This document shows, one piece after another, positions 8,482 through 17,793 of a stretch of DNA of 64,000 bases. The notes beneath the pieces are model-generated. The model ran no database searches, was not told where the DNA came from, and saw only the letters and a program-made list of their open reading frames with translations. The stretch is from assembly GCA_020072645.1 (NCBI GenBank), contig JAIQGK010000016.1, positions 62,001-126,000 on the forward strand. Reading direction: 5' to 3'. The DNA is from Terriglobia bacterium (GTDB taxonomy: Bacteria > Acidobacteriota > Terriglobia > Terriglobales > Acidobacteriaceae). Each line of letters opens with the position of its first letter. Within the stretch, counting starts at the first letter, position 1. The position numbers and the translations under genes are program-made.

Positions 8482-11010
8482 ATGGAAACATTCTTTCAGG
8501 ATATTCGGCATGGGCTGCGGGTTTTCTTTCGGTCCCCACTGCTCATGATCACAATTGTGCTGACCTTGGGATTGGGGATTGGCGCCAATACCGCTATTTT
8601 CAGCCTTGTGAACGCCGTGATGCTGAGACCGCTGCCGGTAAAGAATCCCCAGGAATTGGTGGTGGTGGGAGATCCAGCCCTGGTGAAGTTGCGGGCCGAT
8701 GGCTCTCCGCCGCGAACCGATATCTATTCTTATCCGCTTTACCGGGATTTTCGTGATTCCCAGACAGTTTTCTCCGGGATGCTGGTCAGCGGCGAAGTAA
8801 ACCGGGTGAGGGTTGCAAAACCGGGCACAGGTACGCAGGCTATCCCGATCACCGATCAGGCATTGGCTTCCCTGGTCAGCGGGAACTATTTTTCAGTCCT
8901 TGGTGTGAACCCTTATTTGGGCAGGACGCTCACGCAGGAAGATGACGACGTTCCAGACGCGCATCCGCTTGCCGTGGTGAGCTACGGCTTCTGGACGGAA
9001 AAGCTGGGGCGCGATCCCGCAGCCATAGGAAGCACCCTGTTGCTGAATCGATATCCGTTTACTCTCATCGGCGTGGCCCAGCCCGGATTTTTTGGAGACA
9101 CCATTGGAGATCGCCAGGATATATGGGTGCCGGTAACCATGCAGGCGGCACTGCTTCCGGGCCGGCCCTGGCTTAAGAGCTATAGCGCTTCGTTCCTCCA
9201 CATTATCGCCCGTTTGAAGCCGGGCGTGACCATGAACCAGGCTGCGGCCAACATGAACCTGATCTTTCAACAACAGGTGGCAGGACCGTTGGCGGCAAAG
9301 TTTCCTGGGCTGGACCGGCAGGCGATTACCAATCTGCACGTCGAGGTTACAGAAGGATCACGAGGGTTCTCGCTTGTGCGGGGCAGATACAAGCAGCCGC
9401 TTTTCCTGCTTGTCGGCATTGTGGGGCTGGTGCTGCTCATCGCCTGCGTGAATGTTGCTAATCTGCTTCTCGTACGGGCCCTTGGCCGCCAAAAGGAGGT
9501 CGCGGTGCGTCTGGCGATCGGCGCGCCACGGATTCGCATCATCCGGCAGCTGCTGACCGAAAGCATTCTTCTGGCTTTGGCGGGTGGAGCGATGGGAATT
9601 GCTGTGGCTTACTGGGGAACCGGAGTGCTATTGCAGATGAGCCGCACTACCGGCACTGAAGCCACCATTGACCTTAATGTGCTGGGATTCACTCTTGGGG
9701 TTTCCTTGCTGACGGGAATCCTGTTTGGGATTGTGCCAGCGGTGCGCTCGCTCGATGTGGCGCTCACTTCCGCACTCAGAAGCAAAACCGAGGGAACGGG
9801 AAAGTTCCGCTACGGACCGTTCCACTGGAATTGGGGTAAAGTGCTGGCGACCGGACAGGTGGCTCTTTCCGTGGCAGTGCTGTTCGCGGCCAGCCTTCTG
9901 GTGCGCAGCATGCAGAAGCTGCGCGACGTAGACCTTGGATATAACCAGGAAAATCTCGTGCTGCTCCGCACCGATCCTCTTTCAGCCGGCTATAAAGCAT
10001 TTGAGCAACGGGTGAATTATGCCAATCAGATGGCCAGCCGTCTTGCAGGGCTGCCCGGCGTGCAAGCTGTCACATTTTCCAAAAACGGCCTGTTCTCCGG
10101 CAGCGATTCCAGTGACCAGATTAAAGTGGAAAACTTTATTCCCAGAAAGGACGCCGATCTGCAAGCCCCAACCGAGCGTGTGGGCGCTAACTATTTCAGC
10201 ATCCTGAAAATTCCGATGATCTCGGGCCGGGAGATTGGCGCGCAGGACCTGGAATCCACGCACAGAGTTGCTGTCATTAATGACGAGATGGCCCGTTTCT
10301 ATTTCGGGTCGAGCGATCCCATTGGCAGAAAAATTACCATTGATGATCCCACCTTAAAAAATCCCACCATGGAGATTGTGGGGGTGGCTGGGAATGCGCG
10401 CGACCAGGCCCTGCGCGGCAAAGTGCCGAGGCGCTTTTATGTGCCCCTGAGCCAATCGGAAGACCCGACTGGAGAATTGCATTTCATTCTTAAGACCTCC
10501 GGAAACCCCGAGCCAATAATCGAAATGGCGCGCAAGGAAATCAAGGGTTTTGACGCGAATATTCCCATCATCAGCACACGCACTTTGACGCTTGCGGTTG
10601 ATGAATCGATCAACGGTGAAATCCTGATCGCCAAGCTTTCTGGATTCTTCGGTATCGTTGCCTTGCTGTTGGCGTCAGTTGGTCTCTATGGCGTGATGTC
10701 CTATATCGTCACCAGAAAGACGCGTTCGGTAGGTGTGCGGATGGCCCTGGGAGCGCAACGCATCGATGTTTTGTTCATGGTTTTATGGGAAGCATTGACG
10801 CTCGTGGTCATTGGCATCGTCGTTGGCGTTCCGGTGGCGCTGGTTGCCGGCCATATGTTTTCTTCGATGCTGTTTGGTCTTTCCAGCACCGATCCGGCTG
10901 CGATGTCGATTGTGATCGCGTTATTGGGAACAGTGGCGCTGGTCGCGAGCTACATCCCGGCCCGCCGCGCCACCAGAGTGGATCCGATCATCGCACTGAG
11001 AGATGAATAG
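8482..11010 (+). CDS. ADOP-type ABC permease (MacB/FtsX family)
   Basis: An 842-residue inner-membrane permease with two FtsX/MacB permease halves and two MacB-type periplasmic domains on one chain and no ATPase of its own, the layout called acidobacterial duplicated orphan permease. Visible parts: the N-terminal 'FFQDIRHGLRVFFRSPL' signature, a first membrane helix near residue 30, helices around 310-430, a MacB-like periplasmic domain around 490-690, and C-terminal helices ending 'SYIPARRATRVDPIIAL'. It starts 22 bases after the NRPS stop and is followed by a cyclic-peptide-type exporter, so it is transcribed with the biosynthetic genes and may take part in export or self-protection. The second copy of this family in the window is at 57624-60092. 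Confidence 0.88.
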   Translation: METFFQDIRHGLRVFFRSPLLMITIVLTLGLGIGANTAIFSLVNAVMLRPLPVKNPQELVVVGDPALVKLRADGSPPRTDIYSYPLYRDFRDSQTVFSGMLVSGEVNRVRVAKPGTGTQAIPITDQALASLVSGNYFSVLGVNPYLGRTLTQEDDDVPDAHPLAVVSYGFWTEKLGRDPAAIGSTLLLNRYPFTLIGVAQPGFFGDTIGDRQDIWVPVTMQAALLPGRPWLKSYSASFLHIIARLKPGVTMNQAAANMNLIFQQQVAGPLAAKFPGLDRQAITNLHVEVTEGSRGFSLVRGRYKQPLFLLVGIVGLVLLIACVNVANLLLVRALGRQKEVAVRLAIGAPRIRIIRQLLTESILLALAGGAMGIAVAYWGTGVLLQMSRTTGTEATIDLNVLGFTLGVSLLTGILFGIVPAVRSLDVALTSALRSKTEGTGKFRYGPFHWNWGKVLATGQVALSVAVLFAASLLVRSMQKLRDVDLGYNQENLVLLRTDPLSAGYKAFEQRVNYANQMASRLAGLPGVQAVTFSKNGLFSGSDSSDQIKVENFIPRKDADLQAPTERVGANYFSILKIPMISGREIGAQDLESTHRVAVINDEMARFYFGSSDPIGRKITIDDPTLKNPTMEIVGVAGNARDQALRGKVPRRFYVPLSQSEDPTGELHFILKTSGNPEPIIEMARKEIKGFDANIPIISTRTLTLAVDESINGEILIAKLSGFFGIVALLLASVGLYGVMSYIVTRKTRSVGVRMALGAQRIDVLFMVLWEALTLVVIGIVVGVPVALVAGHMFSSMLFGLSSTDPAAMSIVIALLGTVALVASYIPARRATRVDPIIALRDE

Positions 11011-11079
11011 CATGCTCAACCTGGCTAAACAGCGAAGGGGCGGCGGAAGAGAGCGCCTGCCGGCCCCCAGGAGTTGCAG

Positions 11080-12753
11080 ATGGAGATTGTAAGGTTCTTT
11101 CTGAAGCACTCCCGCAAAGCTGTGGTGGCCAGTTTGGTAGCGGGCGTTTTCAGCGGCGCGTGCAATGCGGCGCTGCTCGCCGTGATCAACCTGTTACTGA
11201 AAAGAGACGGGAGCAGTGGTCCGCGGGTTGTGCTTGCGTTTGTGGGCCTCTGCCTTGTGCTGCCGCTTTCACGTTTTGTCTCAGAAGTTCTTCTGAATAA
11301 TCTTGGTCAGGACTCTCTTTATTCTCTCCGCATACAGATAAGCCGCCAGGCCCTGGCGGCGCCATTGCGTCACCTGGAGCAACTCGGGATACACCGGGTG
11401 CTGTCCGCTCTTACCGATGATCTGCCGGTCATTACCAACACGGCACAGGTCCTCCCGCTGGTGTGCCTGAACGCTACTGTGATAATCGGCTGTCTTTTGT
11501 ATATCGGACTGCTTTCATGGAAGGTGCTCTCCATCATTCTCCTATTCGTTTTTTTGGGAAGTGCCTGCTATCAGTTCCCGGTATTAAAGGCGCAGGGCAT
11601 TTTCCGCCGGGCCCGGAAAGATGGAGAGGCTCTGCTGAAGCATTTCCAGGCCCTGCTCTATGGGTCGAAAGAACTCAAACTGCACAAGGACCGCCGCGAT
11701 GCATTCTTCTCCAGCCTCCTTGATCGGACGGCATCATCTTTCCGTTCCCACTACAAGACGGCGATGATGATTTATACGGCGTCGGCAACGTGGGGGCAGA
11801 CGCTGGTGTTTATTGTGGTAGGTCTCGTCCTTATCGCGTTTCCTGCTTCTCGCGGACTGAGTCGTGACACCCTGACCGGGTGTACGCTCGCCCTGCTCTC
11901 TATGATGACACCCTTACAGGTCATCATGAACATGGCTCCCACCCTTGCCCGGGCCAACGTGGCCATCAGAAACGTGAAAGAGCTTGGGTTCCAGCTTTCT
12001 TCCCAGGTGGAAAACGAGGACGAGGCCGCTGGGGCCGCCAATGAACTCCGCGACTGGCAGGAATTGCGGTTCAAAGCAGTCACTCACTCCTACCGTCGTG
12101 AAGGCGAGCTGGAAAATTTTGTGCTCGGACCACTCGATGTTCATTTTTGCCGGGGTGAGCTGGTTTTCATTACCGGAGGGAACGGCAGCGGTAAAACTAC
12201 TTTCGTCAAACTGCTCACAGGCCTCTATTCCCCTGAGCAGGGTGAGATAACCATTGACGGAGAATTATCCGTCAATCACGCGCAGCAAAGGGAAAGATAT
12301 CGTGGATACTTCACCGCAGTCTTTTCTGACTTCTTTTTGTTCGATCAATTACTGGGATTGCCCGACGCGGCGGTGGCGAGCACCGCGGATGCCTATCTGC
12401 GACAACTGAAGCTGGCTCATAAAGTCAAAGTTGAGAACGGAACGCTTTCCACCACTGAGCTCTCGCAAGGACAACGTAAACGGCTGGCCCTGCTCACAGC
12501 CTATCTGGAAGACCGGCAGGTCTATGTGTTTGACGAATGGGCCGCCGACCAGGACCCATATTTTAAAGATATTTTCTACCTTCAGATTCTGCCGGAACTG
12601 AAGGCCAGAGGTAAAACCATATTCGTGATCAGCCACGACGATCGCTATTATCACGTGGCCGATCGAATTATTAAATTTGACGAAGGCCAGATTGTCAGTG
12701 ATCTCAAGGGAGAGGCCTCCCGCAGAGTTCATGTGGTGGCGGTAAACCAGTGA
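11080..12753 (+). CDS. Cyclic-peptide/siderophore-type ABC exporter, fused membrane and ATPase domains
   Basis: A 557-residue half-transporter of the SyrD/PvdE (cyclic peptide exporter) family. Residues 1-310 hold six predicted membrane helices; residues 320-540 are the ATPase with Walker A 'GGNGSGKTT', signature 'LSQGQRKRLAL', Walker B 'VYVFDEWAADQDP' and switch histidine in 'VISHDDRYY'. The family normally pumps NRPS products or their precursors across the inner membrane, and its place here, after the NRPS and the ADOP permease, fits export of the cluster's product. The ATG at 11080 is preferred to the TTG six bases earlier because AGGAG lies six bases upstream of it. Confidence 0.88.
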   Translation: MEIVRFFLKHSRKAVVASLVAGVFSGACNAALLAVINLLLKRDGSSGPRVVLAFVGLCLVLPLSRFVSEVLLNNLGQDSLYSLRIQISRQALAAPLRHLEQLGIHRVLSALTDDLPVITNTAQVLPLVCLNATVIIGCLLYIGLLSWKVLSIILLFVFLGSACYQFPVLKAQGIFRRARKDGEALLKHFQALLYGSKELKLHKDRRDAFFSSLLDRTASSFRSHYKTAMMIYTASATWGQTLVFIVVGLVLIAFPASRGLSRDTLTGCTLALLSMMTPLQVIMNMAPTLARANVAIRNVKELGFQLSSQVENEDEAAGAANELRDWQELRFKAVTHSYRREGELENFVLGPLDVHFCRGELVFITGGNGSGKTTFVKLLTGLYSPEQGEITIDGELSVNHAQQRERYRGYFTAVFSDFFLFDQLLGLPDAAVASTADAYLRQLKLAHKVKVENGTLSTTELSQGQRKRLALLTAYLEDRQVYVFDEWAADQDPYFKDIFYLQILPELKARGKTIFVISHDDRYYHVADRIIKFDEGQIVSDLKGEASRRVHVVAVNQ

Positions 12754-12809
12754 CAATGCCGGTGAAGCACTGAAATTCGGCTTTGGAGTTTAGAAAACAG
12801 GAGTAAGAG

Positions 12810-14426
12810 ATGAATCGAGAACCGCTTTATTTACGGCAAAATATCCAGGTTGAACCACTCGTAGACCATTGGTATGCGTGGCCTTATTTAATCCCGCCCG
12901 CAACTTATGCGCGGAACATGTGCGGACGGCACTTCAAGATCATGGATTCCTACATCGCAGCTCCTCAGGTGCATGCCGAAGCGGTCAAGAATCCCCGCAT
13001 GCTGGGAGGACCGTTTATTGACTATGGCGGCAAGAGGGCGGATGAGATCAAGGCACTGCGTGACAGGACAAAACAGGAACGCAGCAACCTGGTTGAACTT
13101 TCCGCGGCCATTGATCAGCTCAACACCATGCTACGCTCCAAAGCGAATGGCTTGTGGATGCATCCTTTATACAACGACGTTCCCGACGCCCTGCGCGGCT
13201 ACGTTGAGCTGGTCTATGACCTGAACAACAATCCCTCATTCCGGCTGATTGAGCCGCTGCTCTACAAAAGCGAGTACTACCATCCTGAGGCGCAGAGCTT
13301 AATGTTGTCGCCGATCCAAGAGGATGATCGGCCGTTTGTGCTGAGCACTCCCCGCCTGGAGACGCCCGGCAGCCTGCATTTGAAGATCCCCTTTGCCGAT
13401 CGCTCAATTGATGAACTTTTCCGCCTCAAGTTTTCTCCCAAGCCCATGAACAAGATCAGGGACATGGTCGATGTGCCTGCCGGCTCGGAAGCATTGTTTG
13501 AGTCATTCTTTACGCCCGAGCCGCCGCGCCCGTACAAACCTTATACCGGGAAAGGGATCCGCTGGCGCTACTTCGGGCATGCGTGCATTCTGGTTGAGAC
13601 CGGCGGCGTCAGCATGCTCTTCGATCCAGTCCTGAGCTATACCTATGAGAGCAAAATTTCACGGTACACCTATCTGGATTTGCCCGAGGTGATCGATTAC
13701 GTGCTGATCACGCACAATCATCAGGACCACGTCCTGTTTGAAACCCTCCTGCAGCTTCGCCACAAGATACGCCACATCGTGGTGCCGCGCGGCGGTGGTG
13801 GTCCTTTGCAGGACCCATCCCTGAAGCTGCTCCTTCAGAGTTGCGGATTCCCGTCAGTCATGGAATTGCAGGAGCTCGAAACGTTGCAATCCGACGAAAT
13901 GCAAATCATGGGCGTGCCATTCATGGGCGAGCATTGTGACCTGGATATCCGGACGAAAATGGCATATCTGGTTAAAACCTCCCGGAGTTCTCTGCTGTTT
14001 GCGGCTGACTCATGCAATATCGAGCCGGCGATTTATAAGAACATACAGCGTGAGGTCGGCGATCTGAATGCCTTGTTCCTGGGCATGGAATGCGATGGAG
14101 CCCCTCTCTCCTGGCTCTATGGTCCGCTGCTCAGCCGGCCTCTTGAGCGGGACCATGACCAGTCAAGACGGCTCTACGGATCGAATTTCGACCAGGCGCT
14201 GGACCTGGTGAAGCAGTTCCGCTGCCGTGAAGTGTATGTCTATGCCATGGGACAGGAGCCATGGCTCAATTATGTGATGAGCCTGAAGTACACCGAAGAA
14301 AGCCGTCCTATTATCGAGTCCAACAAGCTGCTGGATTATTGCAAGCGGCACGGAATCGTTGCGGAACGCCTCTTCGGCGAAAAAGAGATACTCATAGAAT
14401 CTGTTGCGGCTACTTCAGTCGCGTGA
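12810..14426 (+). CDS. CmlA-like di-iron beta-hydroxylase (metallo-beta-lactamase fold)
   Basis: A 538-residue protein with an N-terminal domain (residues 1-240) and a metallo-beta-lactamase fold (245-520). The metal motif is H302-N-H304-Q-D306-H307; further on, E374 in 'GEHCDLD' takes the place of the usual MBL histidine, and D400 lies in 'FAADSCN'. From memory, the chloramphenicol hydroxylase CmlA (532 residues) binds its two irons through H305, H307, D309, H310, E377 and D403, which is the same pattern shifted by three. CmlA hydroxylates the beta-carbon of an amino acid held on an NRPS carrier protein. A stand-alone A-T protein, the usual partner of such enzymes, is present at 15793-17673. 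'GAGTAAGAG' precedes the ATG. A simple lactonase is the alternative but fits the glutamate ligand and length less well. Confidence 0.75.
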   Translation: MNREPLYLRQNIQVEPLVDHWYAWPYLIPPATYARNMCGRHFKIMDSYIAAPQVHAEAVKNPRMLGGPFIDYGGKRADEIKALRDRTKQERSNLVELSAAIDQLNTMLRSKANGLWMHPLYNDVPDALRGYVELVYDLNNNPSFRLIEPLLYKSEYYHPEAQSLMLSPIQEDDRPFVLSTPRLETPGSLHLKIPFADRSIDELFRLKFSPKPMNKIRDMVDVPAGSEALFESFFTPEPPRPYKPYTGKGIRWRYFGHACILVETGGVSMLFDPVLSYTYESKISRYTYLDLPEVIDYVLITHNHQDHVLFETLLQLRHKIRHIVVPRGGGGPLQDPSLKLLLQSCGFPSVMELQELETLQSDEMQIMGVPFMGEHCDLDIRTKMAYLVKTSRSSLLFAADSCNIEPAIYKNIQREVGDLNALFLGMECDGAPLSWLYGPLLSRPLERDHDQSRRLYGSNFDQALDLVKQFRCREVYVYAMGQEPWLNYVMSLKYTEESRPIIESNKLLDYCKRHGIVAERLFGEKEILIESVAATSVA

Positions 14427-14467
14427 AGAAGATTCGGCGCCCGCTTTGGCGGGCGCCGAATCTTCTT
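14426..14467. terminator. Bidirectional intrinsic terminator
   Basis: A perfect 19-base-pair stem with a 4-base TTTG loop begins at the stop codon of the CmlA-like gene and lies 33 bases beyond the end of mtnD on the other strand. A-rich ends on both sides give short U tracts in either direction. It separates the two convergent operons of the cluster. Confidence 0.9.
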
Positions 14468-14499
14468 ATCACGATTCAAACGGCATTTCCAAAGACTGC

Positions 14500-15066
14500 T
14501 TAGCTGACAGTGGTCTGCGGCGGTATGTAGGTTGGACCAAAGCATACAGGCTGAAATTTGCGGTCCACACCACTTCCGGTGTAATGCGGTGTCCACCCGC
14601 CCACATCCTGGAACAGACGTATGGCGCGGATGCGGCGGTCCACGCATAAATTGAACCAATGCAGTGTTCCCCGTGGCACTCGAATCAGGTCGCCGGCGAC
14701 TACCTCAATGCCGACCACCGGTTTGCCTTGGGGATGAATGTGGAACAATCCCCGTCCAGCAACAATAAAACGCACCTCATCTTCATCATGGGTGTGCTCT
14801 ATATTGAATTTTGCGAGCATGGTTTCCAGGCCTGAGGTCTTGGGATTTACGTCGATGACATCGGCCGTAACATATCCGCCGCGGGCCTTTAATTGCTCGA
14901 TGTGCGGCGCATAAGCCTGCAAAACTTCCTCGGGCGAGGCGCCTTCTTCAATTTCCACATCCGTGTTCCACTGCTCGTAATCAATCCCGATACCGGCCAG
15001 ATATGAGGTGATTTCTGCGGGATCGGACAGTGTGCGATTTTCTTCTGGAATAGTAACAACAGCCAT
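14500..15066 (-). CDS. mtnD: Acireductone dioxygenase
   Basis: A 188-residue cupin enzyme of the methionine salvage pathway. It cleaves the acireductone 1,2-dihydroxy-3-keto-5-methylthiopentene with O2 to the 2-oxo acid of methionine plus formate (Fe form). The metal ligands are visible: H-x-H and E in '[11 protein letters not shown]', and the later histidine in 'GTLHWF'. Length matches the family (about 180). AGAGG precedes the ATG. It is the last gene of a minus-strand operon with mtnB 20 bases upstream, and the third salvage enzyme, mtnC, lies at 22257. All three sit inside an NRPS cluster, which is unusual; see findings. Confidence 0.92.
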   Translation of the reverse strand: MAVVTIPEENRTLSDPAEITSYLAGIGIDYEQWNTDVEIEEGASPEEVLQAYAPHIEQLKARGGYVTADVIDVNPKTSGLETMLAKFNIEHTHDEDEVRFIVAGRGLFHIHPQGKPVVGIEVVAGDLIRVPRGTLHWFNLCVDRRIRAIRLFQDVGGWTPHYTGSGVDRKFQPVCFGPTYIPPQTTVS

Positions 15067-15086
15067 CTTGCACCTCTTGCATAATG

Positions 15087-15776
15087 CTATGGTGAACGTT
15101 GTTCCCGCCCGAACGTGGTCCGGCCGAGAACTTCAAACAGGAACTCGAAAATTTCAACGTGACGTTTCGCCTCCTGCAGCGTTCGTCCCCAGGTATATAA
15201 GCCATGGCCGTGAAGCAGGATGCCATGGGCATTCGGGCTCTGGTTCAGCGTGGTTTCTACCAGGCCCGACAGTTGAACCATGTCTTGAGAGTTTTTGAGA
15301 ATAGGCACCCATTCCCGGTGCTCGTGGGTCTTGACGCCCTCGAGACCTTTCAGCATTTCATATCCTTCTATGCTAAGTCCGTTGCGCGAGACTTCGCGCT
15401 CGGAAAGGACCGTGGCCCAGATTGAATGAGTATGCAGGACCGCGCCCGCATTCTGTGCCCGCACAATAGCGAGATGAATGAGGTACTCAAAGGAAGGGCG
15501 CGACCGCCCAGTCAGTACCTCTCCTGCTTCATTGATTTCCAGGATGTCAGAAGGAGCAAGTGTACCTTTGTCCACCGAGGTAGGCGTAATGGCCAGCCGC
15601 CGCGGATCGCCGCTGAGCACGGCACTGAAGTTGCCTCCGGTGCCAAATACCCAGCCACGAGAGTAGAAATCCTTGCCGATGCCAGCCAGGGCAGATGAGA
15701 GTTCCTCGAACTCGTGGTCATTCTCCTGGCGGACCGTCAGGCCGGTATTGCCGCGACTTGATATTGGGAAGGCCAT
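15087..15776 (-). CDS. mtnB: Methylthioribulose-1-phosphate dehydratase
   Basis: A 229-residue class II aldolase-family enzyme that dehydrates 5-methylthioribulose 1-phosphate in methionine salvage. Typical parts are '[10 protein letters not shown]', the zinc-binding '[12 protein letters not shown]', and '[13 protein letters not shown]', which distinguishes MtnB from fuculose aldolases. Length is close to the family norm of 200-230. It starts 16 bases after the A-T NRPS stop and ends 20 bases before mtnD, so all are one transcript. No mtnA (isomerase) or mtnP (phosphorylase) is present in the window, so earlier steps must be encoded elsewhere or the enzymes act on a different substrate. Confidence 0.9.
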   Translation of the reverse strand: MAFPISSRGNTGLTVRQENDHEFEELSSALAGIGKDFYSRGWVFGTGGNFSAVLSGDPRRLAITPTSVDKGTLAPSDILEINEAGEVLTGRSRPSFEYLIHLAIVRAQNAGAVLHTHSIWATVLSEREVSRNGLSIEGYEMLKGLEGVKTHEHREWVPILKNSQDMVQLSGLVETTLNQSPNAHGILLHGHGLYTWGRTLQEAKRHVEIFEFLFEVLGRTTFGREQRSP

Positions 15777-15792
15777 ACGTTCTGTCCAGAGT

Positions 15793-17673
15793 TTATTTAG
15801 ATTTCAACTCTTCTATACGTTTTGCAATCTGCGCCACCGTAGGACCAGCGAGAAAGTCGGCAATGGACAGACTGGTTTGAAGATTGACACAAAGCGGTAT
15901 CAGGACTTCTGTAAGCAAAAACGAGTTTCCGCCAATGTTAAAGAAGTTGTCATAGATGCCTACGCGATCCAGCTTCAGGGTCTGGGCGATAACCGAGGCA
16001 ACTTCCTTTTCGATGGCATTGCGCGGCTCTTCCGCTCCAATTTTAACCCCGGCGCCACCAGTATCGATCTCCAGAAGCGCGGAACGATCAATTTTGCCAT
16101 TCGGGTTCAGCGGCATATCCTCAACGCGGATAAATTCGCTGGGCACCATGTATTCCGGAAGCTTGTCCTTCAGAAAGGGGCGAAGTTCCTCTTCCAGCCT
16201 CTCCCGGGTTGTGTTCTTTTCCTTGGGCGACAGATAGGCAATTAATCGCTGGTCGCTTGGACCGTACCCTTTATTTAAAACCACCGCCTCCCTGACCACG
16301 GAATGCTGTCGCAGAGTGTTTTCAATGTCGCCAAGGTCGATGCGGTATCCGCGCAGCTTTACCTGATGATCGACCCTGCCGATAAACTCCAGATTCCAGT
16401 CCGGCAGAAATCTGCTCATATCGCCGGTGCGGTATAGCAGGGATCCGGGTTCGCTGCTGAAGGGGTTGGGGACGAACTTTTCCTCAGTCAGGGCAGGATC
16501 ATTAATATATCCTTTGCCTACGCCGTCTCCAGCTATGCATATTTCCCCCGGCTCGCCGAAGGCCACGGGCTTCAAATCGCTGTCGAGCAGATAGATCTGG
16601 GTATTGAAAACCGGCTTGCCTATCGGCACGGACGAAGTCACGTAACGGGCATAATCCTTGAGACGGTAAAACGAAGACACATCGCTGCACTCGGCTGCTC
16701 CGTACACGTTGGCCACTTCCGCACGACAATCGGTGGATTCAGCCCATTCCCGCAGGCGCGATGCCGAGATAGCTTCCCCGCCAAGGAACAATACCCGCAA
16801 CGAGTGCAATTTCTGGGCCGGCGACAGGAGCGGATTTTCAATCACCGGATAGAACGTGCTGGGAGCGCAATTCATCAGGGTGATCTGTTTCTTGTGGATA
16901 GTTGCGAGAATCAGCCCTGGATCGAATCTGCTGGAGGCGAGCAGATGCAGTTCCCCTCCGCGAATCAATGGCATAGCGATGCTTCTCTGGGTAATGTCAA
17001 AACTGAAGGAGCTAACCACCAGATTCCTGTCCGCGGTGGTTACATTGAATTCCGTAACAAACCAATGCATTAAATTGGTCCAGCCGCGATGGAATACGGC
17101 CGCAGCCTTGGCTTTGCCGGTAGATCCTGAAGTAAAAATCACATAGACCAGGCTATCCGGCGTTGCTTCGCTCACAGGACGAGTTTTGCTTTCAGCCGCA
17201 ATGGAGTCCTTCTGGCTGTCCAGAAAAATCATGGTTGCCTTGTTTTCGGGCAGCCTGTCAGCCAGATTTTGGTGGGTAAGCAGCACCTTAATCTCCACAT
17301 CGCTTACCATTGAGCTCAGACGCTTTGGTGGATATGCCGGATCCAGGGGAACATAAGCGCCCCCGGCTTTAAGTGTTCCCAGAAGGGACACAATCATATC
17401 TATAGAGCGCTCCATGCAGATGCCCACCAGGGTATTAGGGCCTACTCCCAGTTTTTGCAGATACCATGCAAGCTGGTTGGCCCTTTCATCCAGATCCTTG
17501 TAGCTGAGCTGCTGATCGCCATGAACCAGCGCGGTGGCGCCTGGATTTTCTGCCGCTCTTTCTTCAAAAAGCTGGTGAACACACTTGTCGCGGGGATAGT
17601 CTTTCTGTGTAGCATTCCATTCAGCCAGTGTCTGTTGCAGCTGCTCATGAGCACCGGTGGCTACTGTGGCCAT
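15793..17673 (-). CDS. Stand-alone NRPS adenylation-carrier (A-T) protein
   Basis: A 626-residue A-T didomain protein. The adenylation domain (about 25-530) is complete: A3 'FTSGSTGKAKAAAV', A4 'SFSFDITQRS', A5 'NVYGAAECSD', A7 'YRTGDM', A8 'GRVDHQVKLRGYRID', and catalytic lysine in A10 'NPNGKIDR'. It keeps Asp at the position that binds the amino group, so an alpha-amino acid is the likely substrate; the rest of the pocket cannot be matched to a known code by eye. The carrier (about 545-620) has 'FFNIGGNS' with attachment serine S584. It probably loads the amino acid for the degenerate C-A-T module at 5209 and presents it to the CmlA-like hydroxylase. GAGGAGAG stands before the ATG. The upstream neighbour is a SAM-dependent enzyme, 120 bases away. 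Confidence 0.92.
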   Translation of the reverse strand: MATVATGAHEQLQQTLAEWNATQKDYPRDKCVHQLFEERAAENPGATALVHGDQQLSYKDLDERANQLAWYLQKLGVGPNTLVGICMERSIDMIVSLLGTLKAGGAYVPLDPAYPPKRLSSMVSDVEIKVLLTHQNLADRLPENKATMIFLDSQKDSIAAESKTRPVSEATPDSLVYVIFTSGSTGKAKAAAVFHRGWTNLMHWFVTEFNVTTADRNLVVSSFSFDITQRSIAMPLIRGGELHLLASSRFDPGLILATIHKKQITLMNCAPSTFYPVIENPLLSPAQKLHSLRVLFLGGEAISASRLREWAESTDCRAEVANVYGAAECSDVSSFYRLKDYARYVTSSVPIGKPVFNTQIYLLDSDLKPVAFGEPGEICIAGDGVGKGYINDPALTEEKFVPNPFSSEPGSLLYRTGDMSRFLPDWNLEFIGRVDHQVKLRGYRIDLGDIENTLRQHSVVREAVVLNKGYGPSDQRLIAYLSPKEKNTTRERLEEELRPFLKDKLPEYMVPSEFIRVEDMPLNPNGKIDRSALLEIDTGGAGVKIGAEEPRNAIEKEVASVIAQTLKLDRVGIYDNFFNIGGNSFLLTEVLIPLCVNLQTSLSIADFLAGPTVAQIAKRIEELKSK

Positions 17674-17717
17674 ACTTCTCTCCTCATGGATTATTTTACA
17701 CGTTGGGAAAAGAGCGC

Positions 17718-17745
17718 GCCTGAAACACAGGATAGTGTTTCAGGC
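17718..17745 (-). other. Stem-loop between the SAM enzyme and A-T genes
   Basis: A perfect 11-base-pair stem, GCCTGAAACAC/GTGTTTCAGGC, with a 6-base loop. On the minus strand it is followed by GCGCTCTTTTCCC, a poor U tract. It could be a leaky terminator or an RNA-processing stem that sets different levels for the genes on each side. Confidence 0.45.
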
Positions 17746-17793
17746 GGCTTACTTTAAGCTGTATTACGCAGCATAGGAAGCTTGCGATCCTGC

